Shown here one piece after another: positions 9,030 through 18,572 of a stretch of DNA of 64,000 nt. The stretch is from contig NZ_CP090977.1 in assembly GCF_021513255.1 (NCBI RefSeq), positions 3,348,001-3,412,000 of the forward strand, given 5' to 3'. Numbering within the stretch: the stretch's first letter is position 1; each line of letters begins with the position of its first letter. The notes under the pieces are model-generated. The model ran no database searches. It worked only from the letters and a program-made list of their open reading frames with translations, and had not been told where the DNA came from. Origin of the DNA: Planococcus sp. 107-1. Lineage in GTDB: Bacteria; Bacillota; Bacilli; Bacillales_A; Planococcaceae. The position numbers and the translations under genes are program-made.

Positions 9030-10217
9030 TTACGCTGTGATTTCAGCAGCGTTCTGGAGTTTTGCTTCTTGTGCTTCCGGCGCTTCAATCGGAACCGGTT
9101 TGTGAAGAAATGCCACGATCAAGATATTGATCAGCAGCGCTGCTCCTCCGATGGCTGCCATCATCCATTGATTAGGCGCCGCGCTGACGCTGCCATACAA
9201 AGTAGCAAAATAAGCTTGGACCGAATAATACATCGGTGAAATATAGCTCATCCACTCATATGGCAGATACATCATTTCGCGAGGCATAGTCGCCCCGTTC
9301 GCAAGCGTTTGAATCAATAGAATCGGCAAGTTTAGCACCATGCCGCCTTCGCCTACCAAGAAGATCAAAATGGCAGTGAAGTTAAAGCAGACCATATAGT
9401 TTAAGATTTGCTGTGCGGTTAGCCCCAGCAGCAATTCCGTTCCATAGCCGTTGACGAAATAAGAAATCGCCACGCCCAGAACCGAAGACACAACAGCAAC
9501 CATTAAAGCAGTCAATTGAAGATAGATGAACAAGCGGGTTTTGCTTGCTTTGCCGCGGCTGTCTCTAAAGGCTGACACCAACTGCATGGCTCCAATCATG
9601 GCTCCGGTATATCCAGCCATCGTCAAGAACATCGGCAGCATATTATTGTTCATGCCCGCTGGCACTTCATTGATCGTCACCATATTGCCTGTATAAGACG
9701 TTTCAATCATTTGCGCCATTTCCGTTGCTTGTTCTTCCGGTATATTCAAGTTCATTAATACACCTTGTGCCGTCTGTGTAGAAAATTGTGTGCTTAATTG
9801 GTTATTGATTTGGTTTACGATGGAGGTCATCGTTGAAGATACGACGGTTGCGCTTGCACCGTTCGTGGTGAAGTCGATGCTTGATGCCGCTTCCCCGTTT
9901 TGCATATCAGCAGAAAAAGTTTCCGGAATGTGAATGATTAATGCTAAATCATTCTTTTCCAGTTGTTTCATCGCTTGTTTATTTGTTAGACCCGTTTCAA
10001 TTTCTTCAAATGGCAGTTTTTCCGATAATTGCTCGGAAATCATTTTGCCATACTCGCCGGCATCGTCATTCACCATTGCAATCGGCATTTGATCAATATT
10101 ATTCGGAATGGCCGAGTAACCGGGAATGAAAATGCTCAGCATAGCAATCGCGTAGAAAATCCCCATAAAAATGGCAGCGATTGCGCCTTTGTTCTTTAAG
10201 AACTGTGTAAACTTCAT
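9030..10217 (-). CDS. YhgE/Pip-like ABC-2 type membrane protein (DUF3533-like)
   Basis: 395 residues: one N-terminal transmembrane helix (about 15-37), a large external domain (about 40-195), then five or six C-terminal helices. This is the layout of the YhgE/Pip and DUF3533 branch of ABC-2 permease-like proteins. Members are tied to phage adsorption, lipid or drug export and envelope stress; the exact role here is unknown. ATG 10217 follows AAGAAGGAA; a start nine codons upstream is less well placed. First gene of an operon with a PadR repressor. Confidence 0.82.
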   Translation of the reverse strand: MKFTQFLKNKGAIAAIFMGIFYAIAMLSIFIPGYSAIPNNIDQMPIAMVNDDAGEYGKMISEQLSEKLPFEEIETGLTNKQAMKQLEKNDLALIIHIPETFSADMQNGEAASSIDFTTNGASATVVSSTMTSIVNQINNQLSTQFSTQTAQGVLMNLNIPEEQATEMAQMIETSYTGNMVTINEVPAGMNNNMLPMFLTMAGYTGAMIGAMQLVSAFRDSRGKASKTRLFIYLQLTALMVAVVSSVLGVAISYFVNGYGTELLLGLTAQQILNYMVCFNFTAILIFLVGEGGMVLNLPILLIQTLANGATMPREMMYLPYEWMSYISPMYYSVQAYFATLYGSVSAAPNQWMMAAIGGAALLINILIVAFLHKPVPIEAPEAQEAKLQNAAEITA

Positions 10218-10255
10218 CTGTTGCTTCCTTCTTTCTCTTTTCAATTCACTTTTTA

Positions 10256-10281
10256 AATAGTACTTTAATTAAAGTACTATT
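10256..10281. promoter_or_regulatory. 26-bp perfect palindrome, candidate PadR operator
   Basis: AATAGTACTTTAA is followed directly by its reverse complement TTAAAGTACTATT. It lies 39-64 bases upstream of the YhgE-type start, in the promoter zone. PadR repressors bind inverted repeats near their own operons (family knowledge); assignment to this PadR is inference. Confidence 0.75.
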
Positions 10282-10412
10282 TTTAAACTAGTTAGCATTC
10301 TACGCTCTTCTTTTTCAAAATTCAACACATCAGTCCATCTTTTTTTGCTGATAGTGGAAATATGTATATATGAGGAAGGAAATATTTGGATGAGGCTAGG
10401 CAGTGGATAAAT

Positions 10413-10428
10413 TGTTTCATGTGAAACA
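10413..10428. promoter_or_regulatory. parS-like site
   Basis: TGTTTCATGTGAAACA differs from the Bacillus parS consensus TGTTTCACGTGAAACA at one base and lies in non-coding DNA. Likely bound by the Spo0J encoded at 60.8-61.7 kb. Confidence 0.75.
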
Positions 10429-10484
10429 TTCCTTATCTTCTAAATGATAAGGGTTCTGAGCAAAGCGTTCCTTTTAAATTTGCA

Positions 10485-10540
10485 CAAAAAAATTGCCTGC
10501 AGACATTAGGACAACCCTAACATCTGCAGGCATTTTTTCT
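10485..10540 (-). terminator. terminator of the SLH protein gene
   Basis: Long stem ATGCCTGCAGAtgTTAGG / CCTAAtgTCTGCAGGCA with A and T runs on both sides. Confidence 0.88.
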
Positions 10541-10576
10541 TTAAGAGGAAAAATTATACGTGTTCATTTACTTTCT

Positions 10577-11581
10577 TCATTCAGGGAAGAAATTGAATGT
10601 GTAAGTAATGCCACGGAATTCGTCATTATACGGAAGGTTGAATGTAATATCAACTGTATTTTTGCTTGCCAATGAAACCATGATGGCTTGTTTTGCATCT
10701 TGAGCGCCAGCAGCAACCGTGCCATTGCCATTAGAGATTTCATAAGAAACGTTATTGACTAGGACTGTTTCAATTCCTTGGTCTGCTAACGATTGGAAGA
10801 ATCCTGTACCTGATTCAGGCGCCGGAAGATCTCCAGATCCTTCAATGTTAAATGTATTCACTCGGGACTCATCTACAACTACATCGTAGCCATATTCTGC
10901 TCCAAGAGAAGCAAATCCATTCATTGCATCTCGGAAGTCTTCGCTCAACTCTTCCACTTCAAGCATTTCTGCTCTGTAAATGAAGATAGCGAAATCTCCG
11001 CGTTTGATGGAATTATCGGGAGCAAATTTAGTAGCAGAAACCCCTTGCGTGATGCCATTTGCCATCAAGCCGGCTACTGCCTGGCTATAGCGGCTGTTTA
11101 CATCAGTAAACGTCATGTTCGATACATCGCCTTTAAAGTTATACGCGTTAGCGTTGCTCATCATTAAAGCGACTTCTCCACGTGTAATCGTGTCGTTGAA
11201 ACCGAAAGTTTTTGATGTCTTCCCGTTAATGATTCCAGCTGCTTTCAATGAATTGATTGCAAGGGTACCGCGAGTTGGTACGTCGTTGAATCCAGATGCC
11301 GGAGCTTTAGGATCCTTCAAGTTCAATGCTTGTGCCAAAATAATAGCTGCATCACCGCGTTTGATCGTTTCATTGACGCCAAATGAAGTCTTCGTCAAAC
11401 CGTTTGATAAATTATTTGTCACCAAATACGTAATTGGCAACGCATAGCGTTCGGATACATCAGTGAAAGCTGCTGTTTTCACTTCGTCAGCTGCAACCGC
11501 TGGCACTACTGCAGTAGCTACTAATGCAGCCGAAGCTCCTGCTACTGCGAAATACTTGAATTTTTTTGAATCGATTCTCAT
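10577..11581 (-). CDS. S-layer homology (SLH) domain surface protein
   Basis: 334 residues: signal peptide (about 1-31, cut likely after AVAA) and three SLH repeats (about 35-215). A C-terminal stretch of about 110 residues matches no family I recognise. The SLH part should anchor it to pyruvylated wall polymer. RBS GAGGAGG precedes ATG 11581. It has its own terminator and a long AT-rich upstream region, consistent with a strongly expressed surface protein (inference). With the SLH-NlpC/P60 gene at 5.3 kb it makes two SLH proteins within 6 kb. Confidence 0.88.
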   Translation of the reverse strand: MRIDSKKFKYFAVAGASAALVATAVVPAVAADEVKTAAFTDVSERYALPITYLVTNNLSNGLTKTSFGVNETIKRGDAAIILAQALNLKDPKAPASGFNDVPTRGTLAINSLKAAGIINGKTSKTFGFNDTITRGEVALMMSNANAYNFKGDVSNMTFTDVNSRYSQAVAGLMANGITQGVSATKFAPDNSIKRGDFAIFIYRAEMLEVEELSEDFRDAMNGFASLGAEYGYDVVVDESRVNTFNIEGSGDLPAPESGTGFFQSLADQGIETVLVNNVSYEISNGNGTVAAGAQDAKQAIMVSLASKNTVDITFNLPYNDEFRGITYTFNFFPE

Positions 11582-11864
11582 TCACTAATTCCTCCTCTTA
11601 AATGGGTTCATTCTCGCCTTTATTTCCCAGTTGTTTAAATATTATAGTAATATTTGTAATAAAGGCCTTCTCCTATTTATACCAATTCGCTATCAATATT
11701 AATAGAATAGAAATACCCAATTTTGAAAATTCATACTAATTATCTATTGACGTTTATAGGAAATAAAAATTAGTTTTTTCAGTTATCAATTCTATTTTTT
11801 ATAACTGACCTCTACATTTTCTTCTAAATTGATACTTTTCACTAGGCCACCCCTTTGATAATGT
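11582..11864. other. AT-rich intergenic region between divergent genes
   Basis: About 280 bases between the SLH gene and the ECF S-component leader. It has several short A/T palindromes (AATATTA/TAATATT) but no supported gene. Confidence 0.5.
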
Positions 11865-11926
11865 ATGGTAACAGTCCGTTACAGCATTGCAATGGACCGA
11901 AACAATAGATAAGGATGGGTTACCAT
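11865..11926 (+). promoter_or_regulatory. switch-like structured leader of the ECF S-component gene
   Basis: ATGGTAAC (11865-11872) is complementary to GTTACCAT (11919-11926), which includes the AT of the start codon. Inside, GTCCGTT pairs with AATGGAC (one G-U). As an alternative, GTAAC (11868-11872) can pair with GTTAC (11878-11882), which would free the start region. The RBS AAGGA (11911-11915) lies between the arms. The two pairings exclude each other. I match it to no known riboswitch class. Confidence 0.55.
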
Positions 11927-12458
11927 GCAAAAAACAACTACTTACCCGAGTACACGCACTTTTGATCTGATTTTAACTTCTATGGCCATCGCTCTCGTAT
12001 TTGTGGCTACTCTTTTGTTAAATATCCGACTTCCTATCGCTGCAAATGGCGGATTGGTCCATTTAGGAACTGCTATGCTTTTCATCATTTCCACCCTTTT
12101 CGGCCCTAAAAAAGGAGCCATTGCCGGCGGTGTGGGGATGGGATTGTTCGATTTGTTTTCCGGCTGGACGCTTTGGGCGCCATTCAGTCTCGTGACGCGC
12201 GGCCTGCAAGGCTATATTGTCGGCAAAATCTCTTGGGCTAAAGGGCGGAATGGCGGAAGCATCGGCTTTAATATTTTGGCGGCTCTTGTCTCGCTGCCGT
12301 TTATGCTCGCCGGCTATTATGTTTGCGAAGCTGTGCTCTTCAGCAGTTGGATCATTCCACTGGCTTCTATCCCGGGCAACCTTGTTCAAAATATTGTTGG
12401 CCTCGCTGTGGCGATTCCAGTCGTGGCAGCATTAAAGAAAACCCCATTTTTCAAATAA
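11925..12458 (+). CDS. ECF transporter S-component-like membrane protein
   Basis: 177 residues with five or six hydrophobic segments. The fold features are those of substrate-binding S components of energy-coupling-factor vitamin transporters: a conserved N-terminal region with NGGLVHLGTAMLF and a GPKKGAIAGGVGMGLFDLFSGW loop. Such subunits capture a vitamin or precursor and dock on a shared EcfAAT module, which is not in this window. The substrate cannot be named. RBS AAGGATG precedes ATG 11925 and sits inside the structured leader. It converges on the O-methyltransferase gene with a shared terminator. Confidence 0.8.
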   Translation: MQKTTTYPSTRTFDLILTSMAIALVFVATLLLNIRLPIAANGGLVHLGTAMLFIISTLFGPKKGAIAGGVGMGLFDLFSGWTLWAPFSLVTRGLQGYIVGKISWAKGRNGGSIGFNILAALVSLPFMLAGYYVCEAVLFSSWIIPLASIPGNLVQNIVGLAVAIPVVAALKKTPFFK

Positions 12459-12464
12459 ACACAT

Positions 12465-12500
12465 AAAAAAGAGGATGCGAAATTGCTGCATCCTCTTTTT
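12465..12500. terminator. bidirectional terminator
   Basis: AAAAAAGAGGATGC / GCATCCTCTTTTT stem between convergent genes. Confidence 0.85.
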
Positions 12501-12508
12501 CATTCCAA

Positions 12509-13147
12509 TCAATTTATGACTCTTGAAACAGTTACTCCATCACCAATTGGAATTAATAAAGATTCCAATCGTGGATGATTAGCTACTAAGTCATTGTATT
12601 TTTTCATGATGTCCGTATACCGTTTTGGCTCGGCTAGATCGTCGACGACACTTCCCGCTGCCATTACGTTATCTGAAAGAATCAACGCACCTGGTTCTGC
12701 AAGCTGCAGACAGCCATTCAAATAATTTTCATAGTTTTCTTTATCGGCATCGATAAAGAAAAAATCGAATGTGTTCTTGTCCGCAATCAACTTTTCCAGA
12801 CTTTCCAGCGCTGGGCCTGTCACATAGTTAATCTGTTTTCCAAAACCGGCCTTGGTCAAATTCCGCTCCGCAACTTCTGCATAACGTTCTTCCAATTCCA
12901 AAGACGTTAACTTTCCTTCGCTGCCGAATCCACGAGCCAGGCAAATTCCGCTGTATCCGCCAAGTGCCCCTATTTCCAAGATATTCTTCGCTCCAGAAAT
13001 TGCCACTAGCATGGTCAGCAATTTTCCGGAAGACGGTGAAACTGAAATGGCTGGCATGCCATTTTCTGCGATGGAAGCTACGACTTCTTCTAATAGAGCA
13101 TCTTGAGTGTTGAATACGGCATCAATATACGCATTTGTCTTTTTCAT
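12509..13147 (-). CDS. SAM-dependent O-methyltransferase, class I (catechol/caffeoyl-CoA OMT type)
   Basis: 212 residues with a Rossmann SAM site (ILEIGALGGYSGICLARG, about residues 57-74) and the metal-binding motif FFIDADKENYENYL (about 133-146) typical of cation-dependent O-methyltransferases. The substrate in Bacillota homologues is unclear: catechols, or tRNA hydroxyuridine as in TrmR, whose family is close. RBS AAAGGGG precedes ATG 13147. Single-gene unit between two terminators. Confidence 0.88.
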   Translation of the reverse strand: MKKTNAYIDAVFNTQDALLEEVVASIAENGMPAISVSPSSGKLLTMLVAISGAKNILEIGALGGYSGICLARGFGSEGKLTSLELEERYAEVAERNLTKAGFGKQINYVTGPALESLEKLIADKNTFDFFFIDADKENYENYLNGCLQLAEPGALILSDNVMAAGSVVDDLAEPKRYTDIMKKYNDLVANHPRLESLLIPIGDGVTVSRVIN

Positions 13148-13203
13148 ATCAGAGATTCCCCTTTTTCGATTTTGGATGCTGCCTTTATTATAACGGCCCC
13201 ATC

Positions 13204-13248
13204 AAAAAAAGAACCATTCTTCCCTTTTACGGGAGGAATGGTTCTTTT
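13204..13248 (-). terminator. terminator of mqo
   Basis: AAAAGAACCATTCcTCCC / GGGaaGAATGGTTCTTTT stem followed by a T run on the minus strand. Confidence 0.88.
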
Positions 13249-13252
13249 GGAA

Positions 13253-14767
13253 TTACTTCGTCAGTACAACTGATTTTGTTTCTTCTTCAACCACTAATCC
13301 CAATGTTTTAGCTGTTGAAGTGTGGACTTCTTTTAAAAGTTCCGGATGTTCGTTTAATGATTTGCCGTAAGATGGCACCATTTCTTTGATCTTCGGCTCC
13401 CAGTCTTTGATTTGTTCTGGGAAGCATTTTGCAAAGATTTCAAGCATGGCATGGACCGCTGTCGATGCACCTGGAGAAGCGCCCAGCAATGCTGCGATCG
13501 AACCGTCAGCCGCTGTTACGATTTCCGTACCGAACTGAAGCGTCCCTTTGCCTTTATCGGTATCTTTGATCACTTGAACGCGCTGTCCTGCTACCACAAC
13601 ATCCCAGTCTTCAAGTTTTGCCGTCGGGATGAATTCACGCAATTCTTCGATGCGCTGTTCGTTGGAGAGCATCAATTGCTGCACAAGGTACTTCGTCAAA
13701 GAAAGCTCTTTAGCGCCTGCTGCAAGCATTGTGAAAACGTTATTCGGTTTTACAGAACCGATTAGATCCATATTTGAACCGGTCTTCAGAAATTTTGGAG
13801 AGAAACCGGCAAATGGACCGAATAGTAATGATTTTTTGTTGTCGATAAAGCGTGTGTCAAGATGCGGAACAGACATCGGAGGAGCTCCGACTTTTGCTTT
13901 TCCGTAAACTTTCGCATGGTGCTGTTCAACGATTTCGGGTTTGTTGCAGACAAGGAACAAGCCGCTTACCGGGAATCCGCCAATATGCTTGGACTCCGGA
14001 ATGCCTGTTTTCTGCAGCAATGGCAAGCTTCCGCCTCCGCCGCCGATAAATACGAAGCTTGCTGTATGATACTCGATTTTGTCGCTTTCAAGATCATGCA
14101 CTTTCACTTCCCATTTGCCTTCGCTGTTGCGTTTAATATCTTTCACGCTGTGTTTGTAATTGATGTCGACATTTTGCTCTTTCAAATGTTCAAAAAGCAT
14201 TTTTGTCAACGCGCCGAAGTTTACATCTGTACCTGTATCGATTTTAGTTGCTGCCAATGGCTCAGTTGATGTACGGCCTTCCATGATGAGTGGAATCCAT
14301 TTCTTCAATGTCTCTGCATCTTCTGCGTATTCCATTCCTTTGAATAACGGAATATCAGCCAATGCTTTAAAGCGGTTGTTCAAGAATTTCACATTGTCTT
14401 CCCCTTCTACTAAACTCATATGGGGAATCGACTTGATGAAATCTTCCGGGTTGCTGATCCGTCCGTTTTTCACAAGGAAGGACCAGAATTGCCGCGACAA
14501 TTGGAACTGTTCATTGATTTTGATCGCTTTATTGATATCAATGGATCCGTCAGAGTTCTCAGGAGTATAGTTCAGCTCGCATAATGCAGCATGTCCTGTA
14601 CCCGCGTTATTCCATTCGTTAGAGCTCTCAGCCCCTGCGCTTGGAAGCTTCTCAAACACTTGGATTTCCATCTCAGGTGCTACCTCTTTAAGCATTGACC
14701 CTAAAGTCGCGCTCATGACTCCAGCACCAATTAAAATAACGTCTGTTTTCTTCTGTAGGTTGCCCAT
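13253..14767 (-). CDS. mqo: malate:quinone oxidoreductase
   Basis: 504 residues, the usual family length. FAD-binding [10 protein letters not shown] is at the N-terminus, the family stretch [22 protein letters not shown] at about 48-69, and a second dinucleotide region with [16 protein letters not shown] at about 240. The enzyme oxidises malate to oxaloacetate at the membrane and passes electrons to quinone, standing in for or beside NAD-dependent malate dehydrogenase. RBS AAGGAAGG precedes ATG 14767. Single-gene unit; no regulator next to it. Confidence 0.95.
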   Translation of the reverse strand: MGNLQKKTDVILIGAGVMSATLGSMLKEVAPEMEIQVFEKLPSAGAESSNEWNNAGTGHAALCELNYTPENSDGSIDINKAIKINEQFQLSRQFWSFLVKNGRISNPEDFIKSIPHMSLVEGEDNVKFLNNRFKALADIPLFKGMEYAEDAETLKKWIPLIMEGRTSTEPLAATKIDTGTDVNFGALTKMLFEHLKEQNVDINYKHSVKDIKRNSEGKWEVKVHDLESDKIEYHTASFVFIGGGGGSLPLLQKTGIPESKHIGGFPVSGLFLVCNKPEIVEQHHAKVYGKAKVGAPPMSVPHLDTRFIDNKKSLLFGPFAGFSPKFLKTGSNMDLIGSVKPNNVFTMLAAGAKELSLTKYLVQQLMLSNEQRIEELREFIPTAKLEDWDVVVAGQRVQVIKDTDKGKGTLQFGTEIVTAADGSIAALLGASPGASTAVHAMLEIFAKCFPEQIKDWEPKIKEMVPSYGKSLNEHPELLKEVHTSTAKTLGLVVEEETKSVVLTK

Positions 14768-14963
14768 TATAACCTTCCTTTTCTAACCGATTATTGCAGA
14801 AAACTCAAGGCATGGCTTTCTTGGTGTCAAACACCGCCGAAGAATGCTGATTTCTGCTTTACTATTAACTATATCATACTGGCTCGTAGTTATTTACAAT
14901 TCAAAACATTACTATTATAAGCCTTTTAAAGAGAAAAGTCCGTTAAAAAGACTTCAATTTGCA

Positions 14964-15007
14964 TAAAAATAAAGCCTTTTCCCATTTTTTTAAGGAGAAG
15001 GCTTTTA
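14964..15007 (-). terminator. terminator of the GGDEF gene
   Basis: AAAGCCTTctCC / GGgaAAAGGCTTT stem with a following T run on the minus strand. Confidence 0.75.
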
Positions 15008-15027
15008 TACTTTCCGTGATTTCTTTA

Positions 15028-16602
15028 TTAATATTTTAGGAGCTGTTCAGCCGCATAGGTTTTCACCTGGTTGCGCCCTTCGTGTTTTGCCGCATATAAA
15101 GCGAGATCCGCTTTGTTCAGGAGCTGATAGAGGGTTTCTTCCGGCATCGCCGAAGCTTCAGCCACCCCGCTGCTTATGGTTACGGAGATCCGGTTCTCGT
15201 CCACCTGCAAAAAGCTGGTTTCTACGTGGCGGCGCAGCCGCTCTGCCACTGCTGCCCCTTCTTCAATATTCATACCGTCTAACGCCAATACAAATTCCTC
15301 GCCGCCATAGCGCGCGAACAACATCTTCTCTTTCAACTCTGCTCGGCAAATGTCGACCACATGTTTCAGCAGCTGATCGCCTACTTGATGCCCAAATGTG
15401 TCGTTTACTTGTTTGAAATGATCGATGTCAATCAGCATCACAGTGAAAGGAGCTTCCACTCGTTTGGCTTTGGCAAATTGCTGCTCGCTTATTTGGAAGA
15501 ATGCCCGCCGGTTGAAAATCCCGGTCAGTTCGTCGTAATAGGCTTGGTGCTCAAGTTTTCGCTGCAAGCTCTTTAATTCTGTAATATCCGTAAAAATGAT
15601 CAGTAAGCCTTTATTTTCGCTGCCATGCCGCAACGGAGAAATGCGGACTTGGTAAACGCGTTCCAAAAGTTCGTTCTTCAACTCGATTTCCTGCAGCGAC
15701 TCTGCCGCTTTTAATTCAAATGGAAATGCTGTTTCAGACAACCCTTTCCATACATTTTCAAAATGCCCACCGAATAGCGATGCATCGAGCGAAGGAAACA
15801 TCTTTTCAGCCGACTGGTTAAATTCAATGAGATTGAGTGATTCGTTCAACACAAAAACACCATCGCTTATGCTATTGAATATCGCATCTTTGGCAATCGG
15901 CATAACCGCAAATAATTGCGAGCGGTTGATCACCCATAGATAGAGAATGGAAGAAACGCAAATAACCATCGGCACCGGATCAATTCCTTCAGGCGTTAAG
16001 CCGATCAAGTAAATAAATGCAGTGGACATGGGAATCAATTGGCCAATTGATAAAGCAAAAATTTGTGGACGGTAAGCTTTCGCCGTTTCTCTCCAGCGGA
16101 AAAGCACTAGTAAGAAAGCAACCAACATACAGCCGAAGGTATAAATTCCGTGGATAAGGTACCAGAGACCGATTTCTTGATGAACGAAAGGAGCGCCTAG
16201 CGAAGGGTCAATTTCAAACACTTTGTAATGCAGATGATGAAAATCATTTGTAGCTACCATCAGAAAGCTGATGGCGGGTATAGCAAGCATCGCTGCAATT
16301 CTTTTTTTCGTCAGCTTTATCCCTAAATAATGCATGATGAACAGCAATCCTAAAGGCGCCGAAGCCGCCATGCCAATGTATAGCAAGATGTTCCAAAACT
16401 TCAATTGTCCGATGGTATCGGCGGTTAAACTAAACGCGGAAGCAAAGCAATAGATGGTGATAGAAGCTGTATAGATCATAAAAAAATTAGCGGTTTTCTT
16501 ATATTGCTGTCTTTTCGCAAAGACATAGGCGCCTAAATACAAATTCAATACACCGGATGTGCAAATCAGTGTGATATAAGTCGTTAATTGAGAGCTCATC
16601 AT
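15028..16602 (-). CDS. membrane diguanylate cyclase with 7TM sensor, PAS and GGDEF domains
   Basis: 524 residues: seven hydrophobic segments in the first 220 residues (histidine-kinase N-terminal 7TM type), a PAS domain (about 228-345) and a GGDEF domain (about 355-518). The active-site loop is YGGEEF and the metal site is the usual DIDHFKQVND. It should make cyclic di-GMP in response to a membrane or external signal. The I-site RxxD region reads HVVDICRAE, so product inhibition is doubtful. RBS AAGAAGG serves ATG 16602 or the next ATG at 16599. No EAL or PilZ partner is visible in the window. Confidence 0.9.
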   Translation of the reverse strand: MMSSQLTTYITLICTSGVLNLYLGAYVFAKRQQYKKTANFFMIYTASITIYCFASAFSLTADTIGQLKFWNILLYIGMAASAPLGLLFIMHYLGIKLTKKRIAAMLAIPAISFLMVATNDFHHLHYKVFEIDPSLGAPFVHQEIGLWYLIHGIYTFGCMLVAFLLVLFRWRETAKAYRPQIFALSIGQLIPMSTAFIYLIGLTPEGIDPVPMVICVSSILYLWVINRSQLFAVMPIAKDAIFNSISDGVFVLNESLNLIEFNQSAEKMFPSLDASLFGGHFENVWKGLSETAFPFELKAAESLQEIELKNELLERVYQVRISPLRHGSENKGLLIIFTDITELKSLQRKLEHQAYYDELTGIFNRRAFFQISEQQFAKAKRVEAPFTVMLIDIDHFKQVNDTFGHQVGDQLLKHVVDICRAELKEKMLFARYGGEEFVLALDGMNIEEGAAVAERLRRHVETSFLQVDENRISVTISSGVAEASAMPEETLYQLLNKADLALYAAKHEGRNQVKTYAAEQLLKY

Positions 16603-16809
16603 ACTACCTTCTTCAAACTTTAAATTTTTTCTTATAATGTAGCATATGTTAAAGGAAAAGTAGACAGAAAGTAGAAGATATTTTCAAACAAATTAGCACA
16701 ATTTTCCCATGGGTATGTATGGAACTGATTTTGAAAATAATTTTTATTGAAAGGAATTTCTTTTTCTAAACGGAATACTATAGATACCTGAATTGAGAGG
16801 AGGAATTTC

Positions 16810-17811
16810 ATGGAAATCAGAAATTTCGATGCGGCTATGGCTTCTCATGCTGCTGCTTTGCTTGCAGGCCGCCATCAAACCGAAAGAGCCCTTTTTCCTG
16901 GATTGCCTGCCCGTTTTGAGAAACCGGAGCATGCGGAAAAAGCCATCCGGGGACTGTCAGCAAAATCGCCTTCTGTAGGAGTTGCCGCTTTCCGGCATGA
17001 AAAAATGGTCGGTTACATGATTGCCCAAACTCTAAACGAACCGCAAAGAGGCCGCCATGCTTGGATCGATTATGCTGGATACGCCCTCGATCCGAACGAA
17101 CCGGAAGAACTGATCCGCCAACTTTATTGCGAATTAGGTGAACAATTGGTGCAGCTTGGCTATTTCAGCCATTTTGTGCTGACGCCTTGCGGCAATCCAA
17201 AAGCAATGGATGCCTGGTTCAGAGTTTGTTTTGCCTATGAACAGGTCCATGGATTGCTGGACTTGAAAAATGTTCAGCCGCTCGCCCCCTACGATTCTTC
17301 CATTCGTTTGGCAGTAAAGTCAGACGAGGCGGCTGTCCGGGAAATGTCGAATATGATTCCGTCCCAAGTCGCTTCCGCTCCTTCCTGGGGTGCTACATTG
17401 CCCGAAATGCTGCCGGATTTGAATGACGGCTATGCGGAATTATTGGATGAAGAAGATGTGCGGTTTTGGGCGGCATTTGAAGAAGACGGGACGATTGCAG
17501 GCTGCATCGCTGCCTGGCCTGACGAAGCGTCTGAGGCGGATATGCGCATACCGGAACGTTGCAGCACAGTGAGCTGTGTCGCCACAAGAGAAGGATTTCG
17601 CGGAAAAGGGCTATCGAGCCAGCTATTATCGATTGTTTTGAACGAGGCAAAACAATCCGGATTCGAATTTTTCGAAACCGACTGGCGCATGGCGAATCTC
17701 CCCATCTCCAACTTCTTGCCAAGGCGCGGATTTAAACCTTATGCCTACCGGCTCCATCGCCAAATTGACGCCCGCGTTCTTTGGGCGAACGGCAGCAATT
17801 CAACAAAGTAA
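16810..17811 (+). CDS. GNAT-family N-acetyltransferase, tandem-domain
   Basis: 333 residues. The C-terminal half has the GNAT acetyl-CoA site (VATREGFRGKGLSSQLLSIVL, about 255-275) and the DWRMANLPISNFLPRRGFKPY end seen in this fold. The N-terminal half (about 1-150) looks like a degenerate second GNAT domain (HAWIDYAGYAL). RBS GAGGAGG precedes ATG 16810. The substrate is unknown. Single-gene unit with its own terminator. Confidence 0.85.
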   Translation: MEIRNFDAAMASHAAALLAGRHQTERALFPGLPARFEKPEHAEKAIRGLSAKSPSVGVAAFRHEKMVGYMIAQTLNEPQRGRHAWIDYAGYALDPNEPEELIRQLYCELGEQLVQLGYFSHFVLTPCGNPKAMDAWFRVCFAYEQVHGLLDLKNVQPLAPYDSSIRLAVKSDEAAVREMSNMIPSQVASAPSWGATLPEMLPDLNDGYAELLDEEDVRFWAAFEEDGTIAGCIAAWPDEASEADMRIPERCSTVSCVATREGFRGKGLSSQLLSIVLNEAKQSGFEFFETDWRMANLPISNFLPRRGFKPYAYRLHRQIDARVLWANGSNSTK

Positions 17812-17842
17812 AAAAGCTGCCTTTTAAGGCAGCTTTCATTTT
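17811..17842 (+). terminator. terminator of the GNAT gene
   Basis: AAAAAGCTGCCTT / AAGGCAGCTTT stem followed by a T-rich tract. Confidence 0.8.
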
Positions 17843-17880
17843 AGAAAATGAAGAATCTTTTTCGCTCCGCCCTGCACTAC

Positions 17881-18572
17881 TTAGAAATCTTTCTGAACAG
17901 CTCTTCCTACCACTAAATTGGCGGCAATGAAGCCAAAAACACCAAGCAGGATCGGAACGGCTGTAAAGGACAGCAAGTTAGTGCCAATCGTATCCACTGA
18001 CGATGACAATAACGCCACAATGAGAATGGACGAAGTGATCGTTGCCGGCACTGAATATTTCATCATGCCGAAAAACAGCGGGATTAAGGACATGCCTGCA
18101 CAAGCAATGGCTAACACAACGAGATGGATAAGGTAATCGGTTGGCAATGCACCCGGCAGATCGACGGGCGTGACGGTGTAAAAACCATTAAGAAAGGAAA
18201 AGCTGTAGTAGACGATCAAGATCGAGACGATGATGAAAAAAAAGTGAGCATGCTGATGATGATCAGTTTAGCGAGCAGCAGCTTTTTCCGGCTGATCGGA
18301 TACATGAACAGGACGGAGATGGTTTTATTCTTAAATTCTTCGATAATGGTATTGGAAAGCAGCACCGACGCATAGATTACAAATGCCGCAACGACCAGCA
18401 GTTCAATCAGCATGCGTATGTCTTGCCCGCTGGCCAGAAATTCCTGCGCGGCTTCCGGTTCAAGGCCGAGCAGCATCAAAATGCCGAGAATGGCCAGATT
18501 GATGAACACAAAACTCAAAGCGACACTCGTTAAATTCATTCTTTTCAGTTCCAGTTTGATCAAATTAAGCAT
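17881..18572 (-). pseudogene. ABC-2 permease, interrupted by a -1 frameshift at a T8 run
   Basis: The first frame (18572 to stop 18216-18218) gives 118 residues: MLNLIKLELKR, two or three helices and ...YPISRKKLLLAKLIIISML. A second frame, one base back, continues with FFIIVSILIVYYSFSFLNG and three more helices to 17881. Joined, they make a normal permease of about 230 residues, partner of the overlapping ATPase gene. The break is at eight T (minus strand) at 18236-18243, in phase ACT TTT TTT TCA. That is both a typical sequencing-error site and a usable -1 slippery heptamer. I favour a consensus error or a one-base loss; slippage is possible. Confidence 0.8.
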
